From Blastocatellia bacterium (GTDB taxonomy: Bacteria > Acidobacteriota > Blastocatellia > HR10 > J050), in the NCBI GenBank assembly GCA_025054955.1, contig JANWZE010000057.1, positions 1 to 50,278 on the forward strand: a stretch of DNA of 50,278 nt, read 5' to 3'. Position 1 is the stretch's first letter. Every line of letters starts with the position of its first letter. The translations under genes and the position numbers were made by a program. Below the pieces are notes generated by a model. The model was not told the origin of the DNA. It saw nothing but the letters and a program-made list of their open reading frames with translations, and did not search any database. This document shows positions 1 to 10,431 of the stretch, one piece after another.

Positions 1-257
1 AGGGCATACAGCAGCACATTCAAGGCCCGCACCCGCTGGCTCCGCTGAGAATGCGCCTTGATCCCCTCCGGTTGACACGTCCAGGTCCGCCCACACCGCC
101 CACACTGCATCCGCCACTTCAGCACCCGCCCCAGCCGGATATCCACCACCCCTCGCTCCTCTCGCTGATGGATATGCCCGCTCGCTCTCTGACAGGTGGG
201 ACATCGCCGATCCACTTGCGCTTCTTCCTTTACAATGGGAATAATATATCGCCGCAT
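1..257 (-). CDS. Transposase N-terminus (zinc-ribbon type), runs off the window
   Basis: Reading the minus strand from the ATG at 257 gives an open frame of 85 codons that leaves the window. It starts MRRYIIPIVKEEAQ and has two cysteine pairs, CPTC (about residues 19-22) and CGRC (about 51-54), followed by a basic stretch. Such an N-terminal zinc ribbon is common in DDE transposases. A GGAGGA ribosome-binding site lies 7 bases upstream. The same N-terminus recurs at 50163-50278 with few changes. I cannot name the IS family because the catalytic domain is missing. Multi-copy presence supports the mobile-element call. Confidence 0.65.
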   Translation of the reverse strand, partial: MRRYIIPIVKEEAQVDRRCPTCQRASGHIHQREERGVVDIRLGRVLKWRMQCGRCGRTWTCQPEGIKAHSQRSQRVRALNVLLYA

Positions 258-349
258 TTGGTTTCCTCCGGTAAGCATTTTTCTTAAGTTTTACAGCTTG
301 CCAGAGGAACCCCTCTCTTTCAAGCACAAAATTTGAAACGATTACCGGG
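1..349 (-). mobile_element. Insertion sequence, left-edge copy (incomplete)
   Basis: The first about 349 bases, read on the minus strand, match the last about 200 bases of the window with scattered differences. The match covers the transposase start, its ribosome-binding site and about 90 bases of upstream non-coding DNA, and fades near 349 and near 50077. This marks one end of a shared insertion sequence. The other end and most of the transposase lie outside the window. The two copies point outward from the window, so they are inverted relative to each other. Confidence 0.75.
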
Positions 350-383
350 TTTTGACGGGAATGCAAAAAAGAGCCGTTTCGGT

Positions 384-389
384 TATAAT
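384..389 (+). promoter_or_regulatory. Candidate -10 box upstream of the TonB-type receptor
   Basis: A perfect TATAAT at 384-389 lies about 98 bases before the ATG at 487. There is no good -35 at 16-18 bases; a TTGACG at 352-357 is too far away. It lies just outside the insertion-sequence homology. Confidence 0.35.
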
Positions 390-486
390 CACACGCCTTT
401 TGTGACATCGCACTGGAATGCAGAGCAGGCTGGGCTACGATTCATACGCACCATAGCTTGTGAGTTAGCATGGTGAGGCTGGGAAG

Positions 487-3147
487 ATGCGATTGATACA
501 CACCGCTGCACGACAGCAACGACGAACGCCCGCGAGGACGTTGATCAGACAGTTGAGGCGTTTCCTTGCCAGCAGAGCATATCGGCGGGTTATACAAACG
601 CCCGCAAGGACGTTGATCAAACGGTTGACACTGGCTGCGTGGCTGGCATGCATTTTCTTGCACGTGCCTGCATCGGCGAGCCAAGCGACCGGCAAGCTCA
701 ACGGCACGGTGACCTATCAATCGAAGCAGCAGTCGCTGCCTCTGGCCGGCGTTGAGGTGATCATTCGCAGCCCCGTGCTCCCAGACGGATTAACTTCTGT
801 GATCACGGGCGAACGTGGCGAGTTTCAACTTGGCGGACTGGTTGCTGGCAACTATACCATCACCGTCGAACTAGAGGGTTTCAAACCCCTCAGTCAAACC
901 GTCATCATCAGGCCGGACGCGACGACATCTGTTTCGTTGGTGATGGAATTGGCGCGAACGATCAGCGAAGAGGTGGTCATCGAAGCCGGAGCGACGACGA
1001 TTAACACGATCGAGTCATCGCAACAGACGGAGATCAGTCAGCGTCAGATCACCTACGCGCCGCTGGTGAGCGAGAAGTTTCAGGATACGCTGCCGCTGGT
1101 GCCCGGCGTCGTGCGCGGCCCCGATGGGTTGATCAACATCAAAGGCGCTCGCTCGAACTTATCGGCATTGCTTGTTAACAACGCCAACGCCACCGACCCG
1201 GTCACCGGCGAATCCGGCATCAGCTTGCCGATTGATGCTGTGCAATCCGTCGAGGTCTTGAGCAGTCCCTATCTGGCCGAATATGGCAAGTTGGCCGGCG
1301 GCGTCACCCAGGTCGAGACCAAAGCGGGCGGCGACAAGTGGCGTGCTTCGTTCAATAATTTTATGCCGCGTTTGCGCCGGCGTCAGGACCCACTGACCGG
1401 CGACACAGCGATCGTTGGCATCGAATCGTTTACACCACGACTGCGAGTGAGCGGCCCCCTGGTCAAACAGAGACTAATCCTGGCACAAACGTTTCAGTAT
1501 CGCTTTGTGCGAACCAAGGTGGATGTATTGCCCGACCCTCAAGAGCCGCCCGTGAAAGTTGACGCCCGCGGCGAAATCGAACGCGATACACAACTGGAGA
1601 GCTTCGACTCGTTCACCGAACTCGGCTATCGCATCAACGACAAACATGAATTGACGGCAACGTTGTCGCTCTTCCCGCAGAACCATCGGTTTGTCAATCT
1701 CAGCGCATTCAATCCTCCACTGGTGACGCCGAATCTGCGTCAACGCGGCTTTCAACTGGGATTGAACGAACGTGCGTTCCTCACCGCCAACCTGGTGTTG
1801 AATTCGCTGCTCACCATCCGCACATTCGACATCGAAATTTTTCCCAATGGACATCGGCCAATGATCTTCACCCCCGAAGTCAACACGGGAAGTTTCTACA
1901 ATCGGCAAAATCGCAAGACGGATCGGATTGAATTGCTCGAAACGCTCAGCTACCAACCTTCGATGCGACATTTCTTCAAATTCGGGCTGAACGCGGCGCA
2001 TACCAAGTTCGACGGCTTTCATCACAGCTCGTCGGTGCATATTCTCAGGGCCGATGGTACGCTGAGCCAACTCATTGAGTTTGTCGGCGACCCGTATGTG
2101 GAGCGGGATACAACCGAGATCACGCTGTTTGCGCAAGACAAATGGATGGTGCATCGTCGCGTGACCTTTGATGTCGGTTTGCGCTATGACCATGAAACAA
2201 TAGCCGATGAGCATCTCCTCGCCCCTCGATATGGATTCGTCATTATGCCCACGCGCGACGCGCGCACGGCGATTCGCGGCGGCGTCGGATTGTTTTGGGG
2301 CAAGATGCCGTTGAGCGTCGGCGCGTTTGATCAACTTCAACAGCGCGTCGTCACATTGTTTGGCGCAGACGGCCGCACGCCGCTTGGGCCGGCTCGCCGG
2401 TTCACTCACGTCATCGGCGCCGGTCGCCCACGCACCCCATACAATGTTGCTTGGAACATTGAGGTGGACCGCGAGCTGACGCCGCAACTGACCCTGCGGC
2501 TGGGCTACGCGCAACGCGAGGGCCGTCGCGAGCTGATTATCAATCCATTCGACGATCCGCGCGATGGGACTCGCGGCGTGCTCCAGTTGAGTAACGGCGG
2601 ACGGTCACACTACAAGGAATTTCAGGTGATCGCGCGTTACCGGTTTGGCGAAGCGAGCAATATCTTTGCCTCTTACACGCGCTCAGCAGCGACCGGCGAC
2701 TTGAATGCGTTCAACGAGTTCTTTGGCAATTTCCAAAATCCGATCATCCGCCCCAACGAAGTCTCACGATTAAACTTCGACGCGCCTAGTCGGTTGCTCG
2801 TGTGGGGCAGCGTTGATCTGCCCTGGAAAATAACCGTCTTTCCGGTGCTCGATGTGCATGACGGATTCCCCTATTCGCACATTGACGAGAACCGAAACTT
2901 CATCGGGCCACGCAATCGCGCCGGACGCTTCCCGCTGTTTGTCGCTCTGGACATGCAGATCATCAAGCGATTTCAGGTGCGCGTGCGCGGCAAACTCTAC
3001 AACCTACATGCCGGCGTCAAGCTATTCAACCTGACCAATCATTTCAACCCGCGCGATGTGCAAAACAACATCAACAGCCTGACGTTCGGCCGCTTCCATA
3101 ACAGCGTTGGCACATTGTTGCGGGGATCGTTCAACATTGACTTCTAG
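487..3147 (+). CDS. TonB-dependent receptor-like outer-membrane protein (Oar-like)
   Basis: The 886-residue protein resembles the large TonB-receptor/Oar family that is abundant in Acidobacteriota. After a hydrophobic signal segment (about residues 43-66, ending PASAS) comes a carboxypeptidase-regulatory-like beta-sandwich (about 68-155). A plug-like region follows (about 185-290, with IKGARSN and VEVLSSPYLAEYG), then a long beta-barrel ending in phenylalanine (NIDF). It would sit in the outer membrane and take up a large substrate, possibly a glycan or siderophore, using TonB energy. The ATG at 487 has GAGG eight bases upstream, but it gives a long arginine-rich leader before the signal peptide. 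A TTG at 613 would give a classical signal peptide. The start is therefore uncertain. The next gene begins 17 bases downstream and may share the transcript. Confidence 0.85.
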   Translation: MRLIHTAARQQRRTPARTLIRQLRRFLASRAYRRVIQTPARTLIKRLTLAAWLACIFLHVPASASQATGKLNGTVTYQSKQQSLPLAGVEVIIRSPVLPDGLTSVITGERGEFQLGGLVAGNYTITVELEGFKPLSQTVIIRPDATTSVSLVMELARTISEEVVIEAGATTINTIESSQQTEISQRQITYAPLVSEKFQDTLPLVPGVVRGPDGLINIKGARSNLSALLVNNANATDPVTGESGISLPIDAVQSVEVLSSPYLAEYGKLAGGVTQVETKAGGDKWRASFNNFMPRLRRRQDPLTGDTAIVGIESFTPRLRVSGPLVKQRLILAQTFQYRFVRTKVDVLPDPQEPPVKVDARGEIERDTQLESFDSFTELGYRINDKHELTATLSLFPQNHRFVNLSAFNPPLVTPNLRQRGFQLGLNERAFLTANLVLNSLLTIRTFDIEIFPNGHRPMIFTPEVNTGSFYNRQNRKTDRIELLETLSYQPSMRHFFKFGLNAAHTKFDGFHHSSSVHILRADGTLSQLIEFVGDPYVERDTTEITLFAQDKWMVHRRVTFDVGLRYDHETIADEHLLAPRYGFVIMPTRDARTAIRGGVGLFWGKMPLSVGAFDQLQQRVVTLFGADGRTPLGPARRFTHVIGAGRPRTPYNVAWNIEVDRELTPQLTLRLGYAQREGRRELIINPFDDPRDGTRGVLQLSNGGRSHYKEFQVIARYRFGEASNIFASYTRSAATGDLNAFNEFFGNFQNPIIRPNEVSRLNFDAPSRLLVWGSVDLPWKITVFPVLDVHDGFPYSHIDENRNFIGPRNRAGRFPLFVALDMQIIKRFQVRVRGKLYNLHAGVKLFNLTNHFNPRDVQNNINSLTFGRFHNSVGTLLRGSFNIDF
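525..628 (+). repeat. Two imperfect 32-base direct repeats spanning the receptor N-terminus
   Basis: Copies at about 525-556 and 597-628 share the core GCCCGCRAGGACGTTGATCA, with about three mismatches in 32 bases and 40 bases between them. They encode the duplicated peptide TPARTLI in the predicted N-terminus of the receptor. The spacing resembles a two-repeat CRISPR, but the copies differ, lie in an open frame and have no cas genes nearby. Confidence 0.5.
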
Positions 3148-3163
3148 CCGCGCTCCATGCCGC

Positions 3164-4855
3164 ATGCAGCATGATCGTCCGATCCATCATCCTTCATTTC
3201 GTGCGTCGTTCATCACGGATCGTTCAGTGTGGGTCATCCTGCTGCTGATTCTGCCCTACTGGATCAATTTGACCGGCCCTTCGTTGTGGGATTCGACCGA
3301 AGCGTTCTACACAGAAACGCCGCGCGAGATGATTGAACTGAAGAGTTACCTCGTTCCGTTCTTCAACTATCAGCCAAGGCTAAATAAGCCGCCGCTGGTT
3401 TACTGGTTGGTGATTCCGTTTTATCACCTGTTCGGCGCTGAGCATCTCATCGCTCGCGCTGTCAATGCACTGGGCGCGTCGTTGCTGGTGGTGGTGACCT
3501 GGGCGATGGCTCGCCGATTGTTCAGTGAGCGCGCCGGATTGCTGGCCGCTGCGATGATGGCAACAACGCCGCGAATGCTATTGATCGCGCAGAAGTCACT
3601 CATTGACACGTACTTTACTTTGTTCGTGGTGGCTGCGCTGTTCTTCTTTTGGCTGAGTGTCGAGCGGGAGACCTCGACGAGAACGACACTCATGTTCTAT
3701 GCCATTGTTGGTCTGGCCGTGCTGACCAAAGGACCGCTGGCGCTGGTATTGACCGGCGGCATCGGGTTCTTGTTTTTGCTGGCGACCGGACGTTGGGCGC
3801 TGATTCGTCGCATGAAAATTCCTATCGGCGCGCTAATCCTCGTCAGCATCGTCGCGCCGTGGTACGTGGCCGTTTATCTGCACGTTGGTTGGGAACCCAT
3901 TGCCGCATTCATTTTTCGAGATAACATCGGGCGATTCACATCAGACATTGATTGGTCTGAGCGCGGCCATTTCTTCTACGTCTCGGTGCTGCTGGCCGAC
4001 TTCTTTCCGTGGTCGTTCTACCTGGTGCCGGCCGCTGTGGTCGGTTACCGACTCTACCGCGGTCGAGCAGGCGAGCATGCGCGGGTGATCTTTTTGCTCG
4101 TCTGGATAGCGTTCATGCTGACGTTCTTTTCGCTGGCGCGCAACAAGCAAGAGTATTACCTCCTGCCTCTGTATCCGGCAGCCGCGGCGCTGATCGCGCA
4201 TTGGTTCGACCGATTGATGGACAGGGCCGTGAGCGTGTGGGAGCAGCGAAGCGCGCAATTGATCACGCTGCTTGTTGGCGTCAGCCTAACCATCGGGGGG
4301 GTCCTCATCGCGTTGTTCATGCAACGTGTGTTGATGCAGCCGCAGGCTGCGGCCATGATGCTCGTGCTGGTCATTGGCGCAGGATGGTTGCTGTGGCATG
4401 CGCGTCAGCAGAATCTGAAACGGATGCCGGTCGCGCTCGCCGGCGTCATGTTGTTTGGGGTTGTACTGTACCACGCTGTGTATCTTCCAGCGATTGAGCC
4501 GTTCCGTCCGACGCGGGCGCTAGCCGAGGTGATCGCGCGACGCGCCAGACCCGATGATCTGATTGGCGCCTACAACTACGCTGCGCCGAGCTTGACGTTC
4601 TACTTGCGACGCCGCACGTTTGAAGCCTTCTTGCCGGAAGTGATGAGTGAAATCCTACAGTCCAAGCAGCGCATCTTCTGTCTGGTACAGGAGCGCGATT
4701 TGCCTCAACTCGAACAGATGGCGTCGGGCCGGCTCAGGATCCTGGAACGGCGACCCCTGTTGACGTGGCGGTTGAGTGCGTTGTGGGACGCGCGCGTCCG
4801 TGAGCAGATGCCGCACGTGCTGTTGATAGTTGCTGGGGACACCGGTTCAGACTAA
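3164..4855 (+). CDS. Membrane glycosyltransferase, ArnT/PMT (GT39/GT83-like) family
   Basis: A polytopic membrane protein of 563 residues. It begins with a hydrophobic helix, followed by an acidic loop WDSTEAFYTETPRE and the motif KPPLVYWL, which match the first periplasmic loop and following segment of ArnT-type lipid-linked-sugar transferases. About ten further hydrophobic segments follow, then a C-terminal soluble part. These enzymes move a sugar from an undecaprenyl carrier onto lipid A, glycans or proteins on the outer face of the inner membrane. The acceptor cannot be read here. The ATG at 3164 was chosen because the frame upstream of it overlaps the receptor gene. An upstream in-frame start at 3107 is possible but would overlap 41 bases. 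Confidence 0.8.
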   Translation: MQHDRPIHHPSFRASFITDRSVWVILLLILPYWINLTGPSLWDSTEAFYTETPREMIELKSYLVPFFNYQPRLNKPPLVYWLVIPFYHLFGAEHLIARAVNALGASLLVVVTWAMARRLFSERAGLLAAAMMATTPRMLLIAQKSLIDTYFTLFVVAALFFFWLSVERETSTRTTLMFYAIVGLAVLTKGPLALVLTGGIGFLFLLATGRWALIRRMKIPIGALILVSIVAPWYVAVYLHVGWEPIAAFIFRDNIGRFTSDIDWSERGHFFYVSVLLADFFPWSFYLVPAAVVGYRLYRGRAGEHARVIFLLVWIAFMLTFFSLARNKQEYYLLPLYPAAAALIAHWFDRLMDRAVSVWEQRSAQLITLLVGVSLTIGGVLIALFMQRVLMQPQAAAMMLVLVIGAGWLLWHARQQNLKRMPVALAGVMLFGVVLYHAVYLPAIEPFRPTRALAEVIARRARPDDLIGAYNYAAPSLTFYLRRRTFEAFLPEVMSEILQSKQRIFCLVQERDLPQLEQMASGRLRILERRPLLTWRLSALWDARVREQMPHVLLIVAGDTGSD

Positions 4856-5116
4856 AGTTGTCTTCGTTTGAGTTGACCTGACATGTGACCGGTTTTTCTG
4901 CGACCTTCAGGCGGCGCACTCAGCTCGGGAAAACGTGCGGACGATTCGTCATGGATAGCGTCGCTGCCATTGCCTGCTGCCAGGATGGACGCCCTTGCTC
5001 GGCGGCGACTCGCGCTGCGACCGCCAGGTTCACCGAATGACACGGGATCAGCTCTGAGTGATGAACTTGACGCGTGCAGGCTGGCGTGGTAGCGTTCATT
5101 TCTCAACAGATGAAGA
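4856..5116. other. Intergenic leader region before the riboswitch
   Basis: No gene is supported here on either strand. It holds a candidate promoter for the thiC transcript at 5067-5095. The rest shows no recognisable structure. Confidence 0.5.
5067..5095 (+). promoter_or_regulatory. Candidate promoter for the riboswitch-thiC transcript
   Basis: TTGACG (5067-5072) is separated by 17 bases from TAGCGT (5090-5095). The -35 is good and the -10 is weak. It would start transcription about 20 bases before the riboswitch aptamer. Confidence 0.35.
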
Positions 5117-5215
5117 CGGGACACGGGGGAGCCGGAGTGAGTCCGGCTGAGAGGGCGTCGCAGTCCGACGCCGACCCCACGAACCTGATCTGGGTAATGC
5201 CAGCGAAGGAAGCGG
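5117..5215 (+). promoter_or_regulatory. TPP riboswitch (THI element)
   Basis: The conserved thiamin-pyrophosphate aptamer is plain: GGGGGAGCC, then CTGAGAGGG (about 5147-5155), the variable GC-rich P3 hairpin GGCGTCG/CGACGCC, GACCC, and the strongly conserved GAACCTGATCTGGGTAATGC and CAGCGAAGGAA. It sits directly upstream of thiC. In this family TPP binding lowers expression of thiamin-synthesis genes. Confidence 0.95.
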
Positions 5216-5227
5216 TTCACGAGCTAA

Positions 5228-7066
<1,839 letters not shown>

Positions 7067-7071
7067 CTGAT

Positions 7072-7130
7072 CCGCGAATGGATGCCACTGGGCGCGAATA
7101 GGTTTCGCGTGTCTGCGCGTTCATTCGCGG
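7072..7130. repeat. Inverted repeat downstream of thiC
   Basis: A perfect 9-bp pair, CCGCGAATG (7072-7080) and CATTCGCGG (7122-7130), with GCGCGAATAGG between. It starts six bases after the thiC stop. There is no T-run. It may be an mRNA-stabilising hairpin or an interspersed repeat of the GCGAAT type. Confidence 0.5.
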
Positions 7131-7131
7131 T

Positions 7132-7459
7132 TCAAATCACCAGAGAAGTACGGCTCGACCGGCCAAACTTCTTCACATACTTGCTTCGGCGTTCACTGGC
7201 TGTTGGTGGACGCCACGTGATCCAGTACGTCGTCCAGCGCAAGAAGAATCTGCCGTCGAGGACAAAGCGCTCGTCATACTCGTATTCGGCCCGCGCCGCG
7301 CCGATCTTCATCCCGCACTCGTGGCACATCACGTCTGTTCCCGGATCAAGGTGAACCACGTCAGCAGGCGTTTCCGCTGGAGGAGTGATGCCAGACCAAC
7401 TGGCCGCAGTACATGCAATGCCGATAGGCTTTCGCGTCTTTCACAAAAATCTTCGCCAT
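7132..7459 (-). pseudogene. Decayed small zinc-ribbon protein (frameshifted)
   Basis: On the minus strand the ATG at 7459 opens MAKIFVKDAKAYRHCMYCGQ and runs about 32 codons to a TGA near 7363. The next frame continues without an obvious break as a 75-codon stretch (7359-7132) containing MCHECGMKIG and a basic C-terminus. Joined by one frameshift, the product would be about 107 residues with two CX2C pairs, a four-cysteine zinc site split across the break. That split is the main argument that one gene has been broken. The function is not recognised. It follows another broken gene at 7467-7701 by 7 bases, as in an operon. A sequencing error rather than real decay is possible. Confidence 0.5.
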
Positions 7460-7466
7460 ACTTGCC

Positions 7467-7701
7467 TCAGACTTGGGCGGTGACCAACACCTCTTCGCGC
7501 GGCATGTCTACAATCTTCACGGCTATTTTTCCATTGCGCCACCTTGTCACTTTGGAAAAAGATTGCGGATTGAGCCGGCTCAAACGTCCCGACCAACTGG
7601 GCTGGGAGGGCGGTGACGTGGTGTAGCGAACGTTTGCCGACCCACGTGAGCATCGGTCACCTTTTGGCGGGTTTGATTTCCAGCTTGGCTCCGTTGGACA
7701 T
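7467..7701 (-). pseudogene. Decayed small gene with an in-frame TGA and a frameshift
   Basis: The minus strand from the ATG at 7701 reads MSNGAKLEIKPAKR, then TGA (7657-7659). The same frame continues as PMLTWVGKRSLHHVTALPAQ and onward to about FFQSDKVA. A frame change then gives RWRNGKIAVKIVDMPREEVL and ends VTAQV-stop at 7467. Each piece looks like protein-coding sequence and together they make about 77 residues. I do not recognise a family with confidence. Two lesions in one short gene, next to another frameshifted gene, argue for decay rather than a single sequencing error. Confidence 0.45.
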
Positions 7702-7738
7702 GTTTACACCTTCGGAGTACTACCCAGCCACTACACTT

Positions 7739-7769
7739 AAGTGCAATTTGAGCGACGCGAATTGCACTT
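7739..7769. terminator. Perfect hairpin just after the fic stop
   Basis: AAGTGCAATT (7739-7748) pairs perfectly with AATTGCACTT (7760-7769). A T-run follows on the plus strand. It lies 7 bases past the end of the minus-strand fic gene, so it probably ends or protects that transcript; it would also stop plus-strand read-through from thiC. Confidence 0.6.
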
Positions 7770-7776
7770 TTTGTCC

Positions 7777-8982
7777 TCAAGGTGCAACGCCGCCCGCTTC
7801 TATTTCGCCTCCACCGATGATTCTGAGAATTTCTTGCGACTGGAAGACTCTCCCATAAGAAGTGTCACCAACCGGCTGCAAGATGCCCGCTGCCACCAGC
7901 TTCTCGACGCTCTTGCGGGCGCTATTGTAATGTCTCACACCCAAACGGCGTTGCGCCTCCGGTATGGTCAGCATAGGAGATTCAAATAGGCTGTCGGCCA
8001 ACCGAAGCAGCAAGGCTGAAGCGCGGGCTTGCGTTAGCCGCTCGCGCCACTCTGATTGCAAATCCTGGAGGCGTTTGGCTCTGGTGATGGCGTCCCGCGA
8101 CTGCTCGGCCACGCCGCGCAGAAAGAACAAAACCCACTCGCGCCACGTCCCGCGCTCACTCACGGCCAGCAACAAGTCATAATAGTCTTGCCGACGGCGT
8201 TCAAAAAACGCGCTCAGGTAAAGCACAGGCAGCGGCAGCAAATTCCAACTGACCAGCAACAGTGAAATCAGCAGCCGCCCGATGCGCCCATTGCCGTCCA
8301 AAAATGGATGAATCGCCTCAAACTGATAATGAATGAGCGCCAAGCGGACCAGCGGCGGGAGCTCGTTCTCGACGTGCAGGTACTTTTCGAAAGCATCCAA
8401 CGCCTCGTGCATGTCCGGCACAGGAGGTGGAACATACGTCGCCTCATTCAACGTGCAGCCGGGCCGTCCAATCCAATTCTGACTACGGCGAAACTCGCCA
8501 GGCGTGGCTTGTCCACCGCGCACGCCTTCCATCAACCGTTCATGGAGTTCGCGCAGCAGGCGCAACGAAACAGGCAACGTGCTGAGTCGTTCCAGCCCAT
8601 ACTCTAGCGCCCGCACATAGTTCAGAACTTCTCGTACATCCGATTCGGGTGGCGATGGCTTCGCGCCGGGAAGCGGCAATTGCCCGACCTCATAAGCATA
8701 AAGATCAACAATGTCGGCCTGCGTCCCTTCAATGCGCGAGGACAACACGGCCTCACGGTGGATGAAGGGACGTACAAAGAGACGCGGGTTGGCCATCGTT
8801 CGCGCTAACCCGGACAGCTCGCCAAGCGCCCGGTCAGCCTCTGACAGCGTGCGCACAAGTTCGGCGTCAAACGGGAGCGCCGGCGGCAGCGGATGAGGCA
8901 CAAACGCCCAATATGCTGTCTCCCCCTGCCCAATCCACACCAGCCGCCCCGTCGGACTTTGTTGAAAACGTTCCATGTTCAT
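7777..8982 (-). CDS. Fic family protein (AMPylase-type, with N-terminal inhibitory motif)
   Basis: Fic enzymes usually transfer AMP from ATP to a hydroxyl of a target protein. The core motif HPFLDGNGRIGR is intact at residues 225-236, including the catalytic histidine. The N-terminal inhibitory motif (S/T)xxxE(G/N) is present as SSRIEG at residues 81-86, the arrangement of self-inhibited class II Fic proteins. A C-terminal winged-helix-like region (about 335-400, LTIPEAQRRLGV) suggests DNA binding or regulation. The ATG at 8982 was chosen because MNMERFQQSPTGRLV is the usual kind of start in this family; an upstream start at 9066 is possible. The upstream stretch to 9124 (MSSQRPISEWIQEVMEFVAS) is open in another frame and could be a broken small gene. 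Targets are unknown. Confidence 0.9.
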   Translation of the reverse strand: MNMERFQQSPTGRLVWIGQGETAYWAFVPHPLPPALPFDAELVRTLSEADRALGELSGLARTMANPRLFVRPFIHREAVLSSRIEGTQADIVDLYAYEVGQLPLPGAKPSPPESDVREVLNYVRALEYGLERLSTLPVSLRLLRELHERLMEGVRGGQATPGEFRRSQNWIGRPGCTLNEATYVPPPVPDMHEALDAFEKYLHVENELPPLVRLALIHYQFEAIHPFLDGNGRIGRLLISLLLVSWNLLPLPVLYLSAFFERRRQDYYDLLLAVSERGTWREWVLFFLRGVAEQSRDAITRAKRLQDLQSEWRERLTQARASALLLRLADSLFESPMLTIPEAQRRLGVRHYNSARKSVEKLVAAGILQPVGDTSYGRVFQSQEILRIIGGGEIEAGGVAP

Positions 8983-9204
8983 GTGTGCGCCCCTGCCCAT
9001 GCCTTTCACTTGCCAAAGGTCGGTAAAGGATACGCCGTTTTCTTTTATTCTGGAAGGCCGGACCACTGGCCACGAACTCCATGACCTCTTGAATCCACTC
9101 AGAGATTGGCCGCTGGCTGCTCATGGCGCACCTTGAACCACAGGGCGCTCAGTGCTAGACTTCGCCCTCGTTTGCAACCCGACAGAGAAGGATAGGTTCT
9201 TGCT

Positions 9205-9795
9205 ATGAGCGTGAAATCTGACCGATGGATTCGCCGTATGTGCGCTGAGTATGGCATGATTCGGCCTTATGAAGAACGCCTGATCCGCCAAGTCAACGAC
9301 CGCCGTATCATCAGCGCCGGCGTCTCCAGCTACGGCTATGACATGCGCCTGGCCAAAGACGGCTTTCATGTTTTCTCGCCGATCAAAGGCAGAGAGATTG
9401 ATCCGAAAAATTTCGACAATTCGAGCCTCATTGACTCGCCGCTGCGCACGGCAGAAGACGGCTCACAGTATTGGCTATTGCCGCCACTCTCTTACGCGCT
9501 GGGCGTGACCGTCGAGACGTTTAACATTCCGCGCAACGTGATAGGACTTTGCTTTGGTAAAAGCACCTACGCGCGCTCCGGTTTGATCGTCAACGCGACG
9601 CCGCTCGAACCCACGTGGCGCGGGCGACTGGTGCTGGAAATCTCCAACTCGGCGGACTTGCCCGTGCGCATTTATGCTGAAGAAGGCATCGCGCAGGTGA
9701 TCTTCTTCGAGAGCGATGAGCTCTGTGAGATTGCTTACGAAGATCGCCAGGGCAAATATCAAGATCAGGCTGGCTTGGTCACGGCCAAAGTGTGA
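9205..9795 (+). CDS. dcd: dCTP deaminase
   Basis: Dcd deaminates dCTP to dUTP on the route to dTTP. The 196-residue protein has the family's trimeric fold motifs: ISAGVSSYGYDMRL near the N-terminus, the nucleotide-binding block GKSTYARSGLIVNATPLEP, and LEISNSADLPVRIYAEEGIA with the catalytic glutamate region. The length matches the family. A purine-rich site (GAGAAGGATAGG) precedes the ATG. It stands alone between convergent and divergent minus-strand genes. Whether it is mono- or bifunctional (with dUTPase activity) cannot be settled from the sequence. Confidence 0.94.
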   Translation: MSVKSDRWIRRMCAEYGMIRPYEERLIRQVNDRRIISAGVSSYGYDMRLAKDGFHVFSPIKGREIDPKNFDNSSLIDSPLRTAEDGSQYWLLPPLSYALGVTVETFNIPRNVIGLCFGKSTYARSGLIVNATPLEPTWRGRLVLEISNSADLPVRIYAEEGIAQVIFFESDELCEIAYEDRQGKYQDQAGLVTAKV

Positions 9796-9810
9796 CGCCG
9801 CGCCGGGCGC

Positions 9811-10425
9811 TCAATGCTCGGCCGTCGCTTGCGAGCGGTCCAACCGTAATTCGATACTGATTCTTTGACCAGACGTGGGCCGGCGCAGGCGTTCAACACG
9901 AACCATGAGATGGTCTGTCCGATCAAACGGGTCTCCGTTCTTGGGAAAGCGAAAATAGACAAGCCCCTGACGGCGCTCGCCCGGTTGTAGATCCTGTTCG
10001 AGCTGGAGCGCCGCTTGATCAAACTCAGCTTCAATCTCTTTGCGCGCAGCGATGCGGTAGGTGCTGATCTGATAGTAATCATACAACTGCTCAACCGCAC
10101 GGCGTGGCGTCAACCATTGGAACGTTTGTCCTTGAGCATCCTTCAAACGCAATTGCAGCCCGCGAAGACGAATCGGCTCGTCTCCTTGATTGGACAAACT
10201 AACCCGCACGACAAGCAGGCGAGCCAGAATCAAATTGCCATTGAACAGGCTCATTAACTCATCTTCATCCATCAAGGCATGCGCCTGAACTGCTAACTGA
10301 TGTGAGGCCGTTTGGCCTGCCAGCTCGCCCGGCACAGATTGAACCTGTGGAGAAACGCGAAACGGTTTTCCGCATCCGGCCACGATCAGGATGAGTAGAA
10401 ACAGCGCTGCGCACCGGCTGATCAT
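9811..10425 (-). CDS. Hypothetical lipoprotein
   Basis: This 204-residue protein starts with a lipoprotein signal (MISRCAALFLLILIVAGC), with lipobox VAGC and the modified cysteine at residue 18. The mature part includes a segment that reads like an immunoglobulin-like or DUF4352-type beta domain (VVRVSLSNQGDEPIRLRGL about residue 72 onward). It probably faces the periplasm from a membrane anchor. It starts 6 bases after mnmA and is surely cotranscribed with it, but no functional link is apparent. No family name is claimed. Confidence 0.75.
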   Translation of the reverse strand: MISRCAALFLLILIVAGCGKPFRVSPQVQSVPGELAGQTASHQLAVQAHALMDEDELMSLFNGNLILARLLVVRVSLSNQGDEPIRLRGLQLRLKDAQGQTFQWLTPRRAVEQLYDYYQISTYRIAARKEIEAEFDQAALQLEQDLQPGERRQGLVYFRFPKNGDPFDRTDHLMVRVERLRRPTSGQRISIELRLDRSQATAEH

Positions 10426-10431
10426 GGCGAT

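Noticed and set aside
525-628. Two similar 32-base repeats with a 40-base gap, like a minimal CRISPR array
   Set aside because: The copies differ at several bases, lie in an open frame that leads into the receptor, and no cas gene is anywhere in the window.
1474-2514. A 346-codon open frame on the minus strand inside the receptor gene
   Set aside because: It has no family resemblance, no signal or start context, and is the reverse shadow of a long, well-supported gene.
4852-5220. Minus-strand open frame over the TPP riboswitch
   Set aside because: It covers the antisense of a conserved RNA structure and has no recognisable features.
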